Positions 17,245 through 27,964 of a stretch of 64,000 nt of DNA are shown piece by piece. The position numbers and the translations under genes were made by a program. Position 1 is the first letter of the stretch; each line of letters starts with the position of its first letter. This DNA is from Cyanobacteria bacterium SIG26 (GTDB taxonomy: Bacteria; Cyanobacteriota; Vampirovibrionia; Gastranaerophilales; Gastranaerophilaceae): contig SUTS01000009.1 in assembly GCA_015152555.1 (NCBI GenBank), forward strand, positions 1 to 64,000, written 5' to 3'. The notes below the pieces were generated by a model. That model saw nothing but the letters and a program-made list of their open reading frames with translations, had not been told where the DNA came from and searched no databases.

Positions 17245-18057
17245 TTATTTTTTATTTTGCAAAACAAGCTGTTTAGCCGCAACACCTAACCCTAAACCTG
17301 AAATTAAATAAGTTAACCACGCGGTAAAATAATTACGTTTTAATGGTTTTAAATTAGCGGCCTTACCCAAGACTTCTTTGGCAGCTTTTACACCCCTGCG
17401 AGAGGCCAAACCTTCTTCTATAATAGTAGGTAAAAAGGCTGCAAAACCTATCAGACCCGCATTCTTTTCAATAAATGTAGGTTGGTTATTATCATTTTTT
17501 AGCATATTATTTATATAAACTAAAGCCGCAGGAACCGCCATTACATACCCTCGAGACTTTTGTAAAAACCGCATAAATTTGCCCTTTGTAGCATTTATTG
17601 CGTGTCCTAATTCATGCAATATTAAAGATGGTTTTGTTTTTGGAGCAACCGCAAGATTCTTTTCATCCATATAAAAAGCATTTTGACCTTTAGCAACAGT
17701 TTTCATCATATCTCGCATATCTGACGGGTATTTAGCAACACTTGATTCATCAATATAATCGATTGCAACATTTAATTTGTGTTTATCAACCATAGAATCC
17801 GCGACTTTTTTCACTTCATCTGCTGTAGTAAACTCTTTACCTCCCATCAATTTGTTACTACACCATTGAGACACCTTTTGCAGAAGCATTGCTACAAGTT
17901 GCAAACCTCCTGCTGTAGCTATGGCTTTTGACTGATTATCAAGCCCACCGTCTTCTTCTATTTGCGGATAATATGCAGGCTGAAATGACGGATTAGTAAC
18001 ACCGTTTTGCCAATAATATTTATCACTATGATTAAACACACTTCCTTGAACGTTCAT
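17245..18057 (-). CDS. Zinc metallopeptidase-like membrane protein (HELGH)
   Basis: A 270-aa protein with the zincin motif LHELGHA (HELGH at 148-152) and, about 60 residues later, IIEEGLASRRG (Glu214-215), which could supply the third zinc ligand. Hydrophobic segments lie at about 46-60, 171-186, 200-214 and 236-258, so the enzyme is probably membrane-bound. It is not a clear M48 or M50 member. The N-terminus (MNVQGSVF ... PSFQP at 23-27) weakly resembles the shared signature. No Shine-Dalgarno is visible; a TATATAAT stretch directly precedes the ATG. Substrate unknown. Confidence 0.7.
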   Translation of the reverse strand: MNVQGSVFNHSDKYYWQNGVTNPSFQPAYYPQIEEDGGLDNQSKAIATAGGLQLVAMLLQKVSQWCSNKLMGGKEFTTADEVKKVADSMVDKHKLNVAIDYIDESSVAKYPSDMRDMMKTVAKGQNAFYMDEKNLAVAPKTKPSLILHELGHAINATKGKFMRFLQKSRGYVMAVPAALVYINNMLKNDNNQPTFIEKNAGLIGFAAFLPTIIEEGLASRRGVKAAKEVLGKAANLKPLKRNYFTAWLTYLISGLGLGVAAKQLVLQNKK

Positions 18058-18105
18058 ATTATATATAAAACATCATGCCCGAAAATTTTGCTAATATTTT
18101 AACAT

Positions 18106-18543
18106 TTATTTCAAATTTTTGTCTAAAAAATCTTTTGAGAGATTCATTTTTTCGGCAATCGAACGCAATTTATCATCCGGGATTTCCGCAAGATACCTCT
18201 TATCTTTTCTGGTTGGTAAACTATTTGTTTTACAAAATCTACTTACAACTTTATCGTTCAAATTTAATCTTCGAGCTATTTGAGAAATAGATAACCCTTG
18301 TTTATACAAGTCTAAGATATTTGCGTTCCTTTTTTCTTTGGCGATACGATCAGCGGACTTTAGACCGGCCTTTTTTACAGAAGAATAGACATCCCTATAA
18401 GGCACGCCTAACATTTTCCCAATTTCAGTGTTAGACATACCTTTATTGATACATTCTATCAACGCATCATAAGGTATAATTTTAGCTTGAAAACTAACAT
18501 TATTCACTTTATTGTTATAAAAATTATTAGTAGCGATATTCAT
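18106..18543 (-). CDS. Double helix-turn-helix protein with N-terminal F-x-A signature
   Basis: A 145-aa basic protein. After the N-terminal signature (MNIATNNF, then VSFQA at 16-20) come two HTH-like units: GMSNTEIGKMLGVPYRDVYSSVKKAGL (about 33-58) and GLSISQIARRLNLNDKVVSRFCKTNSL (about 76-102). Both follow the resolvase/homeodomain-like HTH pattern. It is probably a DNA-binding protein, target unknown. Start ATG at 18543 has AAAGGT 6 nt upstream; a longer reading frame to 18588 lacks a ribosome-binding site. An N-terminal signature shared with enzymes, on a DNA-binding protein, argues against simple membrane anchoring. Confidence 0.72.
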   Translation of the reverse strand: MNIATNNFYNNKVNNVSFQAKIIPYDALIECINKGMSNTEIGKMLGVPYRDVYSSVKKAGLKSADRIAKEKRNANILDLYKQGLSISQIARRLNLNDKVVSRFCKTNSLPTRKDKRYLAEIPDDKLRSIAEKMNLSKDFLDKNLK

Positions 18544-18618
18544 TCTTAGACCTTTCAAATTTTGGGACCTGTTATTTATATAAATCACCTAAAAATTTTT
18601 TTTGTCATAGAAGTTGAT

Positions 18619-21600
18619 TTAATTACAAATATACAAATTTCTATTAGCAACTGGTTGATTTATTTCTTGTAATACTCTACCGCCAACACTGTCACAATAT
18701 GTTCTGTGGGAAACTGTACCGATAACTTCTATTGTATTTCCTTCTGTTTTTGTTAGGTTACCCATATACATATTGTTATAATTTGGCCCGATAACAACTT
18801 TGGCATCAGGTCTGCCCATTTCGGCACAAATTTGTTTGGCGAATTTAATTAATTCTTCTGTAACAACCGGGTTTGAACCGAGTTTTCCGTTAGCTTCAAA
18901 TGAATCAATAACAAATGCTAATTCTCCATTTATGTTAGCAAAGAAGCATAATGAGTTGCCATAAGAATTGCCCCATCTATCGACAAGTTCAATACCTCTA
19001 TTGTAGTTGTTTAACAAGTGTTGAGGTGCTGAATATGCAGCATAAGAGCTTGTTACACTATTGCAGCATCCAACGTGATCGCCAAAGAATATATTTCTGC
19101 CGATATCATTATCATCAGTAAGTCTAACGCGGATACCTTGAACATTTTTCGAATTTTTAACATCTTCATAACGTTTTTTGAAACCTTTTATGTGATCCAT
19201 AAATCCTGTAGCACCTTCTTTTTCTTCAGATGTTAATTCAAGATTACCTTCACCTTTTGCTGATTTCCAATAGTTTTCGTTTTCTGTATGAGTAATCACA
19301 ATATCCAAAAATCTTTCGATATCAGGATTTGTTAGAGTTTGACCATTTTTGAAAATCTTATTGTCAAAAATGGTAAATCCGTTTTGACTCAATTTATCCA
19401 TAAGTTTGTCAGTTTCTTCAGTACTGATTTTTTCGAACAAATCATCTTTGAATACGTTAACCATATTTGATTTGATGTTATTGTACTCAACTTCAGGGTC
19501 GATTTCCACATTGAACTCTTCACCTTTTAAGTTCGGGTCAAATGTGTTCCATTTGTTAAAATCAAGATTATTTTCTTCAAATTGACGTTTTGTATCAAGA
19601 TTTGCTTTTATTTGGTCGATTAAGCCTAATTCTTGGTATTTGTTCCAAAGTTCAGAACCTTCTTCCGGTAAAAGGTTTCTGATTTGGGTTAATGGCGCGA
19701 AGTTATTTAATTCTTTGAACTTAATTAAACGTTTGAAATTTTCGTCAAAACCTGATCCTGGAGATAGTAAGCCGCTAAAATATTTTGCATCATATTTTAT
19801 GGCTTTCATCATTTCTGGAGTTGCGGTGATTCCATATTTATCATACATACGTTCTGTTACGGAGTTGTTAAACATAATATCCGCATTTGGAATATTGATG
19901 TATGCCTCAACAACTTTTGCCAAGTTTGTCATTGGTTTTGCATACATTCTTGGACGAGTGTATTTTTCAGGATTTGCGTCCATATCATCTTTTTTGGCAT
20001 TAAATTCATTGATGTATTTTAATTTTTTATCTAGTGGGATTTTTGGATTGCATAGCATTTTTTGCGCAAATTCATCCATTTGAACTTTTTGTTCATCTAT
20101 TGATTTTGGTCTGTCAATTTGATTATTTAGCTGTTCTTTTTGTAGGTAATTTCTTACATAACTTGCTGTTTTTTCCGGCACGTGAAATTTTGTTATAAAT
20201 TCTTCGATTTGCTCGTCATAAGTTTTTGTTTCATCTGAGAAAATTTCATCAGCCAGTAAAATTTGTTCTTCTGTCATTTTTGGAGATTTAATCATATCAA
20301 CTAAAACTTTTAATGAACTATTATCAATTTTACCGGCTAAAGCACCTATCATTTTTAATCTTTTTGCTTTTAATTCAGGGTTTGGTAAAAGTTCTAATTT
20401 TTCTTGTAAGTTTTTGATAAAATCTTCATCAGTTTTGCCGATGATATTGTTACATTCTTTTGCAAAGTTTACATAACCCGGAACTTTTGCAGAAACCATA
20501 TAATTTAGTACATCTGTTCCAAAAGTTTCACGTGTATTATTTATAGCTGTTTCATTTATTAAAAGTTCTTCAATAACTTTTGCATCAGTGCTGTATGCAG
20601 CATTTTGCAATGCTTTGTGTCTTGCACAAAGGTCTAAGATTTTTTCGTATTTTTCTGGCATAAACTCATTGTAACCAGAGATACTTTTTTCAATAATTTT
20701 ATGTACACCTGTAAGATCATAACCCATATGGATAAGTTCTGAAACTTTTTCATAAGCTTCATCTACCATTGAATTGCGGTTGTGTTTACAAGTTTTTATA
20801 ACGTCTATGATTTCATCTTTTGGGATGCCAAGTTCTTCAAGTTCTGCAATCCTTTCGTAAGTCTTTTCGTTAAATTCAGATCTTAAACCATTTGGCATTG
20901 TTTCATCTGTTATACTGTCAAAACATAGTGAAATAAGTTTTGGAGCATTGTTACCATAGCCTCTTTCGTGAAGCTCTAAAGCCAATCTATATACTCTATC
21001 ATTCCAACCGTTTTCTTTGGATTTACATACACTTGCAAATCCAAGTGGTAAACCTTTCTCGACAACTTCTTTAGTTCTTTGATACGCAAGTTCATCAAAG
21101 TTTTCTGTTTTTTCTTCAGAAAGTCCTAATTTATTTCGTGAAATTGTATAGCAAGAAGCTACTGCTGAAGTAGCTTGATTCCCATCAAGTCCGAGATTAT
21201 ATAATTCTACGGTTTTATTTAGTTTGTGAGCATCGAGTTTGCCATTAGAATCAACGCATCCTGCTGCGATTTTTCCTGCCGAAATTAAATCAACACCTTG
21301 TTTGTGGAGTTGTTTTGCGATTTTTAATCTTTCAGGATTTTCAGAATATGTATTTTTGCAATTTCCGATAAAATTATGTACAGCATTGCCATCATAGCCC
21401 TGTTCTAGTAATGATTGTACTTCTCTAAATATATTGTAGTTAAATCTTTCATAACTATAATATTCGTCTTTATCTCTGGTTTTACATAAATTGATAAATT
21501 TTCGAACAATCTCGTAATCACCTTTTTCTTGATTATTTTCGTAATGACGAGTTTTTCCATCAACTTCGCAAGTTTCTGAACATGTTGGGATGTTTTTATA

Positions 21601-23997
21601 AAAATATTTATATGCAAGAATTGCCTCACTGTTCATTTTTCGCTGATAATTACCACGAGCATTGGTATGAGGTTCATCTGCCAACAATTCAATATCTGGC
21701 TTTGGTTCTAATGTATTATATGCACGTAATGATCTCATATCAATACACTTGGTTCCATCCTCTTTTTTTTCTTGGAACGCATTTGATAGCTTATAAGTAT
21801 CAATGTTTATTGAAAGTAACAATTTGAAAGCTTCTTGATTAAAAGTGCTATATTTTTTGTCTGAATAATCTTTGCGAATTTCTTTACTAAGGTTTGCCGT
21901 AGCCAATACTTTTTCAGGGGTTATACCTTCAGAGATTGCTAATTTAATTTTTCCAAAAGCTTCATTATCAAAACCAATTTCTTCATATCCGAAGAAGTTA
22001 GTTTTTGTAGTTTTGCAAGCATTTATAAGATCTGCTATTGTACCTTTTGAGTTAGAATATCTATTAGTGTTTTCTTTGTCAATCAAAAGACAACCAAGAT
22101 TTTTCAATTCAACGGCTTTATCTAACAATTCTTCATTGATGTTTGTATTGCCTCTTTCGTCAGTTGTTTTACAAGCATCAATAAGATTTAAAAGCCCATA
22201 AACTTGTTCTTTTTTAATTGATTCATCTGTTACAAATTTCGATTCGTATTTTTTGTAAGTATTAATTACACTATAGAAATTCATATAATTTTCTAGGTCA
22301 TATTTATTTGATGAATAATCAAAATATCTTCTTTGGGCTTTCGCAGCTTTTATTAAACCGGCAATATTTTCTTTATCCGGAACATATTCATCTGTTAAAA
22401 CAAATTTTTTTTCTGGAGTAAATGTTCTATCATAATATTTTAAATAATCATCAATAGAACAACCTGTTTTAGCGATTTCTTCAGCATTGTGGAATGAATA
22501 GATTTTGCTATATCCATTTTTGTTTATTTCGTTTTTAATTTTAAAATATAAGTCGTCGTTAAAAACTCTGTTACCATTTTCATCTTCCGTTGTACATACA
22601 TTTAAGATTTTTGATAATTCCCAAGAATCTATTTCAAGATTTCTTGAAATAAATTCAGCAATTTTTTGGTTGAATCTTCCACTTTTGTCAATACAACTTC
22701 TTATATTGTCATTAATATGGCAATCTTTAACTTTTTTTGCTATGTTTACTGCATATTCTAGAGCTGCAGTATTGATAGTTGTTGAACCGTCTTGGTTTGT
22801 TATTGTCGCTGCAGAAATAATATCATTATATCTACAACCTTCTACACCTTTATCTGCAAGACATTCAATATAAGATACTAAATCATCACGAACTTTTGTA
22901 ACTTGACCTTGTGCATTCTTTTCAACAATATTACATACAATATTGCAAACTTTCATATCAGAAAGGCAGTCCTCAGATTTAATTCTTTCTTGAATTTCTT
23001 CTAATTTGTCATAACAAGCCATTAATTTATCATCTAATACAAGATTGCCATTTTTATCTTCATAAGAACAAGCTGTAATATATCTGTTAATTTTTGAATA
23101 TTTCATTTCACCATTAGAGTGAAATCTTTCAAAAACTTGTTTTGCTTTTTCTCTATATTGGTTTTCAGCAATTTGTTTTGGAGAAAGAATAACATCAGGT
23201 TCTATATCTTGTTCTATTTCTTGAGTCTGAGTGTTTTTTGCAACTTGTTCTGCTTCTTGGATTGTTTCAGTTGGTGTAGTTTCTTCAATTTCTTGAGTTG
23301 TAACAGGTTCTACGACTTGTGGTGCATCAGTTTGTTCAATCGGTCTTGTCATAAATAAAGCATTTACACCATTGCCGTAGTAATTATTCAAAGTTTCTTC
23401 TACTGCAAACCCGAAATTTTTATAAAGATTTAGCGTCGGTAAATCATTAGCATTAACATGTAATGATAAACTTTGAACATTATTTGCCATAGCATAATCA
23501 AGAATTTGCCCCCAAGCATATTTTATTGCTTGATAGCCTTGACGTGTGCGTTGGAATTCAGGCTTCATTCCAATTGAATCAATATATAAATCACCGTCTT
23601 TTATTGGTTCTAATTGATAATACCCAATTATTTGACCTGATGAATTTTTAATAGCATAAGTTGATAAATTATATCTGCGAATAATGTTTTTAAATTCGTC
23701 ATAACTGTCATAAGGATCGGTGTCAGCAAAAACTTGTTTGTCAATTTCATAAATTTGTCTTAAATCAGCTTCGGAGTTATTAACTTGTTCAGCTGTCATA
23801 TTTAGATTGGCTAATAATGGATTAGTAGCTAAAAATTGTCTATAATGTTCCGCACTAGGAACAGCATTAACCTCTCCCAAAACCGGCTGTGCATCAACTA
23901 TACTAGTGTTAATACTTTGTTGAGGGTGATTTTGAATTTGTTGAGGATTTAAGATATTTCTTAATAACGGATTATTGGGGATATTGTTAGTCGACAT
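18619..23997 (-). CDS. Giant GNAT-repeat protein, 1792 aa, with Cys-containing C-terminal domain
   Basis: Three parts are visible. Residues about 65-215 look like a GNAT acetyltransferase fold: ends with NLYKNFGF, and has a degenerate acetyl-CoA loop around QRTRQGYQ. From about 270 to 1250 there is an array of helical repeats, variable around 40-70 residues, with a recurring Cys (as in NACKTT, DACKTTDERGN, IKTCKHN), D/E-x-x-G turns and G-x-x-x-x-x-V/I helices. The last about 180 residues form a distinct domain with FFGDHVGCCNS (Cys1644-1645) and ELAFVIDSFEA. No signal peptide or membrane segment is seen. AGGAG precedes the ATG, behind an inverted repeat ACTAC-CTTT-GTAGT (24015-24028). It may be a secreted effector or large scaffold; function unknown. 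Confidence 0.8.
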   Translation of the reverse strand: MSTNNIPNNPLLRNILNPQQIQNHPQQSINTSIVDAQPVLGEVNAVPSAEHYRQFLATNPLLANLNMTAEQVNNSEADLRQIYEIDKQVFADTDPYDSYDEFKNIIRRYNLSTYAIKNSSGQIIGYYQLEPIKDGDLYIDSIGMKPEFQRTRQGYQAIKYAWGQILDYAMANNVQSLSLHVNANDLPTLNLYKNFGFAVEETLNNYYGNGVNALFMTRPIEQTDAPQVVEPVTTQEIEETTPTETIQEAEQVAKNTQTQEIEQDIEPDVILSPKQIAENQYREKAKQVFERFHSNGEMKYSKINRYITACSYEDKNGNLVLDDKLMACYDKLEEIQERIKSEDCLSDMKVCNIVCNIVEKNAQGQVTKVRDDLVSYIECLADKGVEGCRYNDIISAATITNQDGSTTINTAALEYAVNIAKKVKDCHINDNIRSCIDKSGRFNQKIAEFISRNLEIDSWELSKILNVCTTEDENGNRVFNDDLYFKIKNEINKNGYSKIYSFHNAEEIAKTGCSIDDYLKYYDRTFTPEKKFVLTDEYVPDKENIAGLIKAAKAQRRYFDYSSNKYDLENYMNFYSVINTYKKYESKFVTDESIKKEQVYGLLNLIDACKTTDERGNTNINEELLDKAVELKNLGCLLIDKENTNRYSNSKGTIADLINACKTTKTNFFGYEEIGFDNEAFGKIKLAISEGITPEKVLATANLSKEIRKDYSDKKYSTFNQEAFKLLLSINIDTYKLSNAFQEKKEDGTKCIDMRSLRAYNTLEPKPDIELLADEPHTNARGNYQRKMNSEAILAYKYFYKNIPTCSETCEVDGKTRHYENNQEKGDYEIVRKFINLCKTRDKDEYYSYERFNYNIFREVQSLLEQGYDGNAVHNFIGNCKNTYSENPERLKIAKQLHKQGVDLISAGKIAAGCVDSNGKLDAHKLNKTVELYNLGLDGNQATSAVASCYTISRNKLGLSEEKTENFDELAYQRTKEVVEKGLPLGFASVCKSKENGWNDRVYRLALELHERGYGNNAPKLISLCFDSITDETMPNGLRSEFNEKTYERIAELEELGIPKDEIIDVIKTCKHNRNSMVDEAYEKVSELIHMGYDLTGVHKIIEKSISGYNEFMPEKYEKILDLCARHKALQNAAYSTDAKVIEELLINETAINNTRETFGTDVLNYMVSAKVPGYVNFAKECNNIIGKTDEDFIKNLQEKLELLPNPELKAKRLKMIGALAGKIDNSSLKVLVDMIKSPKMTEEQILLADEIFSDETKTYDEQIEEFITKFHVPEKTASYVRNYLQKEQLNNQIDRPKSIDEQKVQMDEFAQKMLCNPKIPLDKKLKYINEFNAKKDDMDANPEKYTRPRMYAKPMTNLAKVVEAYINIPNADIMFNNSVTERMYDKYGITATPEMMKAIKYDAKYFSGLLSPGSGFDENFKRLIKFKELNNFAPLTQIRNLLPEEGSELWNKYQELGLIDQIKANLDTKRQFEENNLDFNKWNTFDPNLKGEEFNVEIDPEVEYNNIKSNMVNVFKDDLFEKISTEETDKLMDKLSQNGFTIFDNKIFKNGQTLTNPDIERFLDIVITHTENENYWKSAKGEGNLELTSEEKEGATGFMDHIKGFKKRYEDVKNSKNVQGIRVRLTDDNDIGRNIFFGDHVGCCNSVTSSYAAYSAPQHLLNNYNRGIELVDRWGNSYGNSLCFFANINGELAFVIDSFEANGKLGSNPVVTEELIKFAKQICAEMGRPDAKVVIGPNYNNMYMGNLTKTEGNTIEVIGTVSHRTYCDSVGGRVLQEINQPVANRNLYICN

Positions 23998-24014
23998 AAT
24001 AACTCCTACTTTGC

Positions 24015-24028
24015 ACTACCTTTGTAGT
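24015..24028. promoter_or_regulatory. Inverted repeat just upstream of the giant gene
   Basis: ACTAC (24015-24019), CTTT, GTAGT (24024-24028) lies 18-31 nt before the ATG at 23997, overlapping the leader. It could be an operator or a small hairpin near the ribosome-binding site. Five base pairs is short, so this is tentative. Confidence 0.25.
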
Positions 24029-24202
24029 ATTAAAACAATTCATCTTGCTTTTTTGCCTAATTTTGGGTGATTATTAACAAATATTTCAAGAATTGACCTC
24101 TTATAATCATTTATTTATGTAAAAAGATAAGCACTTTTTATATTCGCGCACACATGTTTATTTTATACTCATCTTATAAATCTAAACTACTATGGAGGCT
24201 TT

Positions 24203-27200
24203 ATGAAGAAAATCTTGAAGATTACAGGATATGTATTACTATCAATATTTGGCTTGTTATATCTCTCATTTTTATTACTTGTTCCCAATTTAATCAATAT
24301 TAACGACTACAAATCAGATATTCAAAAACTAGTTAAAGATAACACAAATCTAACTGTTGATTTTGAGGAAATAAAAGTCATTACAACTCCTATATTAGAA
24401 GCTGGAGTAAAAGCAAAAAACATTTCCGTGAAATTACCAGATAACACAATATTGTTTAGCTCTGAATCATTCAAAGGCAAAGTATTTTTACCAAGTTTAC
24501 TATTGCTATCTATTAGAGTAACTTGTGCAGAGATTCAAAACCCATATCTTAACATTGAAATTACAAACGGCGAAAAATATAAGCTTGCAAAAGTATATGA
24601 AGATATTATTAACAAACAAAGAGAAGAAAAAAGATTACACCCACCTGTTGCAGAAACTCAAAATTCGCCACTTGATATATCTTCAATAAAAATTTTTGTA
24701 CCATCATTAAAACTTAACAATTACAAAGCTGTAATAAACGATTTGCAAACAGACCATAAACTAACTCTACTGGGTAACGAATTAAAATTAGGATATTTTA
24801 ACGGCAAAATTGCAAAATTAAAAACAGATGCAAAACTATTGAGCGATGAAAGCACTAATATCATCGCAAACATAGATATAAACACTTTTATTCCAGAACT
24901 CACACCTCAACCACAAGAGGAAATCGATAACGAAGAAAAATTTGAACTTCCATTCATAAACCCTGTGAGTGTTTATCGCGACTATAACCTTAAATCAAAT
25001 ATCAGCGCAAAACTAAAATTACGTCAAAAAAAAGATAAGAAAATTTGGGCAAAAGGCTTTGCAAATATTGATAACACAACAGTTACACTATTAGGCAAAG
25101 AATTACCAGAATCATATTTTGCACTACTTGCAAAAGGTCAAATCACAGATATTGATACCGTATTATACGCAACAGATAAAGAATATATCCATTTAATTTC
25201 CTCTATCGGTTACGGCAAGGAACCATTTATTGATTTGACAGTTAAATCACCTCAAGTATACTTTAACAACTTACTAAATATTACAAAAGCATATCTTGAC
25301 ACTGCACACATCAAAAATGATATAGCAAATATGAGTGCTGATGGGTATTTACTATCAAATTTTAGGTTAAAAACAGACTTTAAAGAAATTGAATCAGAAG
25401 GCAAATTTGTTGTTCGTAATGGCAACATTTATCACAAAAATATCGGATTAGTATTCAACGACATCAATGCTAATTTACTATTTGATGATAACATTTTCAA
25501 AATTATTGATACCCACTTGTTAATAAACAAACAACCTTTAAAAATTTCAGGGGAAATTGACAATCATTCTATCGCAAATTTTGACGTTGATGCACAAGAT
25601 ATCCCAATTCGTGGATTATATAGAGCTTTTGCTCCTAGAGAAATCAAAAACGCTTACTCTCTACATAATGGACTCTTAACATTAAAAGCGAAATTAACGG
25701 GAGAAATTAAAGACATTGCATCGTTATGCAGAATTCAATTAAAAGACTTGTATTTCACAGATAAAGCTCATAAACTCATAATCTCAAACAAATCATTAAG
25801 ATTTGGACTTGCGAGTATGAATGGGCTTTTGCGCGGGAAACTACAAAACGACGGATTCTCATTGAGAATTCCTGAGGTAAATTCTACATTAACCAACCCA
25901 AAACTAATTATCACATTAGATAACAACGATATTGTTATTAACGACTCTAATTTTAATATTAACAAAAACTCAACAATCACATTTTCCGGACAAATAGTAG
26001 ATTATTTAAAAAATCCGGACACTATCATTAAAGCTGAAGGTCACTTAGCTGACTATGATTTAAAAACATTAATTGGGACCCAAGCTGCACCATATTTAGA
26101 CTCAATTGGAAACATCCCATTAAAAGCTACATTTGAAGCAAACGGCAAAAAAGCAAAATTTGTCACTCAATTATTAGCTTCTGCAGATTCATATATTACA
26201 CCCATTAAAATAAATAAAATTGTCGGCAATCAACTATTAGCTCAAGTTTGGATTGAACTAAATAACGATGTTTTAAAAATAAAAAAAACCGGCTTGTATA
26301 TGCGAAAACCAAATACACCATTTGTAAGCGGAAACTTACGAAAGAATTTATTAAACGCGGAAGAAATAATTTCAACAAGAGCAATAATTTCTAACCTCAC
26401 TACAATTCCTTTTATTAATCTTTTAAAAATTCGTATACCTAAAGAGTTAGACGGCTCTATTTGCATATTTGATAAATCACACTTCCTTTTAGGTGGAAAC
26501 TTGTACGCTTTTGGAAAGGTTAAATCACCAACAATTAACGGAAACTTTTATATAAGAGATTTAACAATTCCTGAAATCTATACATCAGTACGAGACACAA
26601 ACCTTGATTTAGCTTCAAATGATATGAAGTTAAGAATTGCTGATATTAACGCAAATGGTTCAGATTTTAACATTAACGTAAATTCAACGTGGGAACAATT
26701 ATCTAAAATGAACATTGAGACAGTTAAAATCCTTTCTAATTCAATTAATTTAGACAAATTAATGAAAGTAACAGAGGAATTAACAAAACAACTGCCAATA
26801 GCCCCAACAACAGCCTCAAATTCAACACCGGCAGATATCCCAATACAACTACTTGATGGAAACATTCAATTCAAAGATATTCAAACAGGAGGAATAAACG
26901 TTAAAAATACAACAGGTAAAATTTCACTTATTAAAAATATATTTTACCTAAATGATTTAAAAACGTACCCAATGGGCGGATATAGCGCCGGCGATATTTC
27001 AATGAATTTGATAACAAATGAATTAAACGCAAAAATTACCGGCAAAGATTACAATATGGAACGAGTAATGCTTGATGCAATGCAAATGAAAGATATGCTT
27101 GCCGGCAATATGAATTTCATAGCAGATATTTCAATGACAGGTTTAACACAAGAAGAACAAATGAATTCTCTAAATGGATATGTTGATTTCAACATAAAAG

Positions 27201-27928
27201 ACGGACAACTTGGTCCTTTTGGAAGATTTGAAAACTTCTTGATGGCAGAAAATCTAAGAGAAAACGCATTTTTCTCATCTACAATCGGAGCAGTTATAAA
27301 AAACATTGTAACAATAGACACATCACACTTTAATGATTTATATGGTCATTTAACTTTTGAAGACGGATTTGCAAATATTGCACCGATAAAAAGTCAAGGT
27401 AATGTAATGTCTTTGTATATTGCGGGAAAAGTGGGACTACTTGATAGCAGTGCTGATATGAAGCTTCGAGGTAAATTAGCCTCAATGTTTTCGGATAACT
27501 TAGGCCCATTGGCAAACATTAATCCTGTTAATTTAATCAAAAATACTCCGGGATTAAATATTGTTGCGGCTAAGACCTTTGCTTTATTCTGTGAAGAAAT
27601 ATCAGAAGAAGAAATGAAAGCTCTTCCTCAGCTTGGAGATGGTAAAACTGATGATTATGCTACAAAATTCCAGATTGTGTTAAAAGGCGACACCAGAAAA
27701 CCATTAAAAATGATAAAATCGTTTAAATGGTTAGCATTGGATAGCGAAATTGAAACAGCACAAAATTTTGTTGATACAATTCCAATTCCACAACCGGGTG
27801 AAGAAAACTTGTCTGTAGAAGAACTAATACAACTTCGGGCAGAACAAGCGGCAGCAGAACAAGCAGCAATTGAAGCCCAAAAATCTTGGTTCACTAAATG
27901 GAAAGAAAAAAGAAATAAACAACAATAA
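24203..27928 (+). CDS. AsmA-like envelope protein (AsmA/TamB superfamily)
   Basis: A 1241-aa protein with one N-terminal transmembrane anchor (about 7-28), immediately followed by the NxxxYKxxI start typical of AsmA proteins (INDYKSDIQKLV), and then a very long beta-rich region with alternating hydrophobic residues. The C-terminal part has the AsmA-like motif region (LNGYVDFNIKDGQLGPFG, about 992-1009; MKLRGKLA). Such proteins form hydrophobic grooves across the periplasm that carry phospholipids to the outer membrane; this fits a diderm envelope. The last 60 residues are a Gln/Glu/Ala-rich charged tail. TGGAGG precedes the ATG. It is a single gene ending at a bidirectional terminator. Confidence 0.87.
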   Translation: MKKILKITGYVLLSIFGLLYLSFLLLVPNLININDYKSDIQKLVKDNTNLTVDFEEIKVITTPILEAGVKAKNISVKLPDNTILFSSESFKGKVFLPSLLLLSIRVTCAEIQNPYLNIEITNGEKYKLAKVYEDIINKQREEKRLHPPVAETQNSPLDISSIKIFVPSLKLNNYKAVINDLQTDHKLTLLGNELKLGYFNGKIAKLKTDAKLLSDESTNIIANIDINTFIPELTPQPQEEIDNEEKFELPFINPVSVYRDYNLKSNISAKLKLRQKKDKKIWAKGFANIDNTTVTLLGKELPESYFALLAKGQITDIDTVLYATDKEYIHLISSIGYGKEPFIDLTVKSPQVYFNNLLNITKAYLDTAHIKNDIANMSADGYLLSNFRLKTDFKEIESEGKFVVRNGNIYHKNIGLVFNDINANLLFDDNIFKIIDTHLLINKQPLKISGEIDNHSIANFDVDAQDIPIRGLYRAFAPREIKNAYSLHNGLLTLKAKLTGEIKDIASLCRIQLKDLYFTDKAHKLIISNKSLRFGLASMNGLLRGKLQNDGFSLRIPEVNSTLTNPKLIITLDNNDIVINDSNFNINKNSTITFSGQIVDYLKNPDTIIKAEGHLADYDLKTLIGTQAAPYLDSIGNIPLKATFEANGKKAKFVTQLLASADSYITPIKINKIVGNQLLAQVWIELNNDVLKIKKTGLYMRKPNTPFVSGNLRKNLLNAEEIISTRAIISNLTTIPFINLLKIRIPKELDGSICIFDKSHFLLGGNLYAFGKVKSPTINGNFYIRDLTIPEIYTSVRDTNLDLASNDMKLRIADINANGSDFNINVNSTWEQLSKMNIETVKILSNSINLDKLMKVTEELTKQLPIAPTTASNSTPADIPIQLLDGNIQFKDIQTGGINVKNTTGKISLIKNIFYLNDLKTYPMGGYSAGDISMNLITNELNAKITGKDYNMERVMLDAMQMKDMLAGNMNFIADISMTGLTQEEQMNSLNGYVDFNIKDGQLGPFGRFENFLMAENLRENAFFSSTIGAVIKNIVTIDTSHFNDLYGHLTFEDGFANIAPIKSQGNVMSLYIAGKVGLLDSSADMKLRGKLASMFSDNLGPLANINPVNLIKNTPGLNIVAAKTFALFCEEISEEEMKALPQLGDGKTDDYATKFQIVLKGDTRKPLKMIKSFKWLALDSEIETAQNFVDTIPIPQPGEENLSVEELIQLRAEQAAAEQAAIEAQKSWFTKWKEKRNKQQ

Positions 27929-27931
27929 ATT

Positions 27932-27964
27932 AAAAAGCGAGGCTTTCAGCCTCGCTTTTATTTT
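27932..27964. terminator. Bidirectional intrinsic terminator
   Basis: AAAAGCGAGGC pairs with GCCTCGCTTTT around the loop TTTCA. It is shared by the AsmA-like gene and the convergent TPR gene, whose stop codon is right at its edge. Confidence 0.9.
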
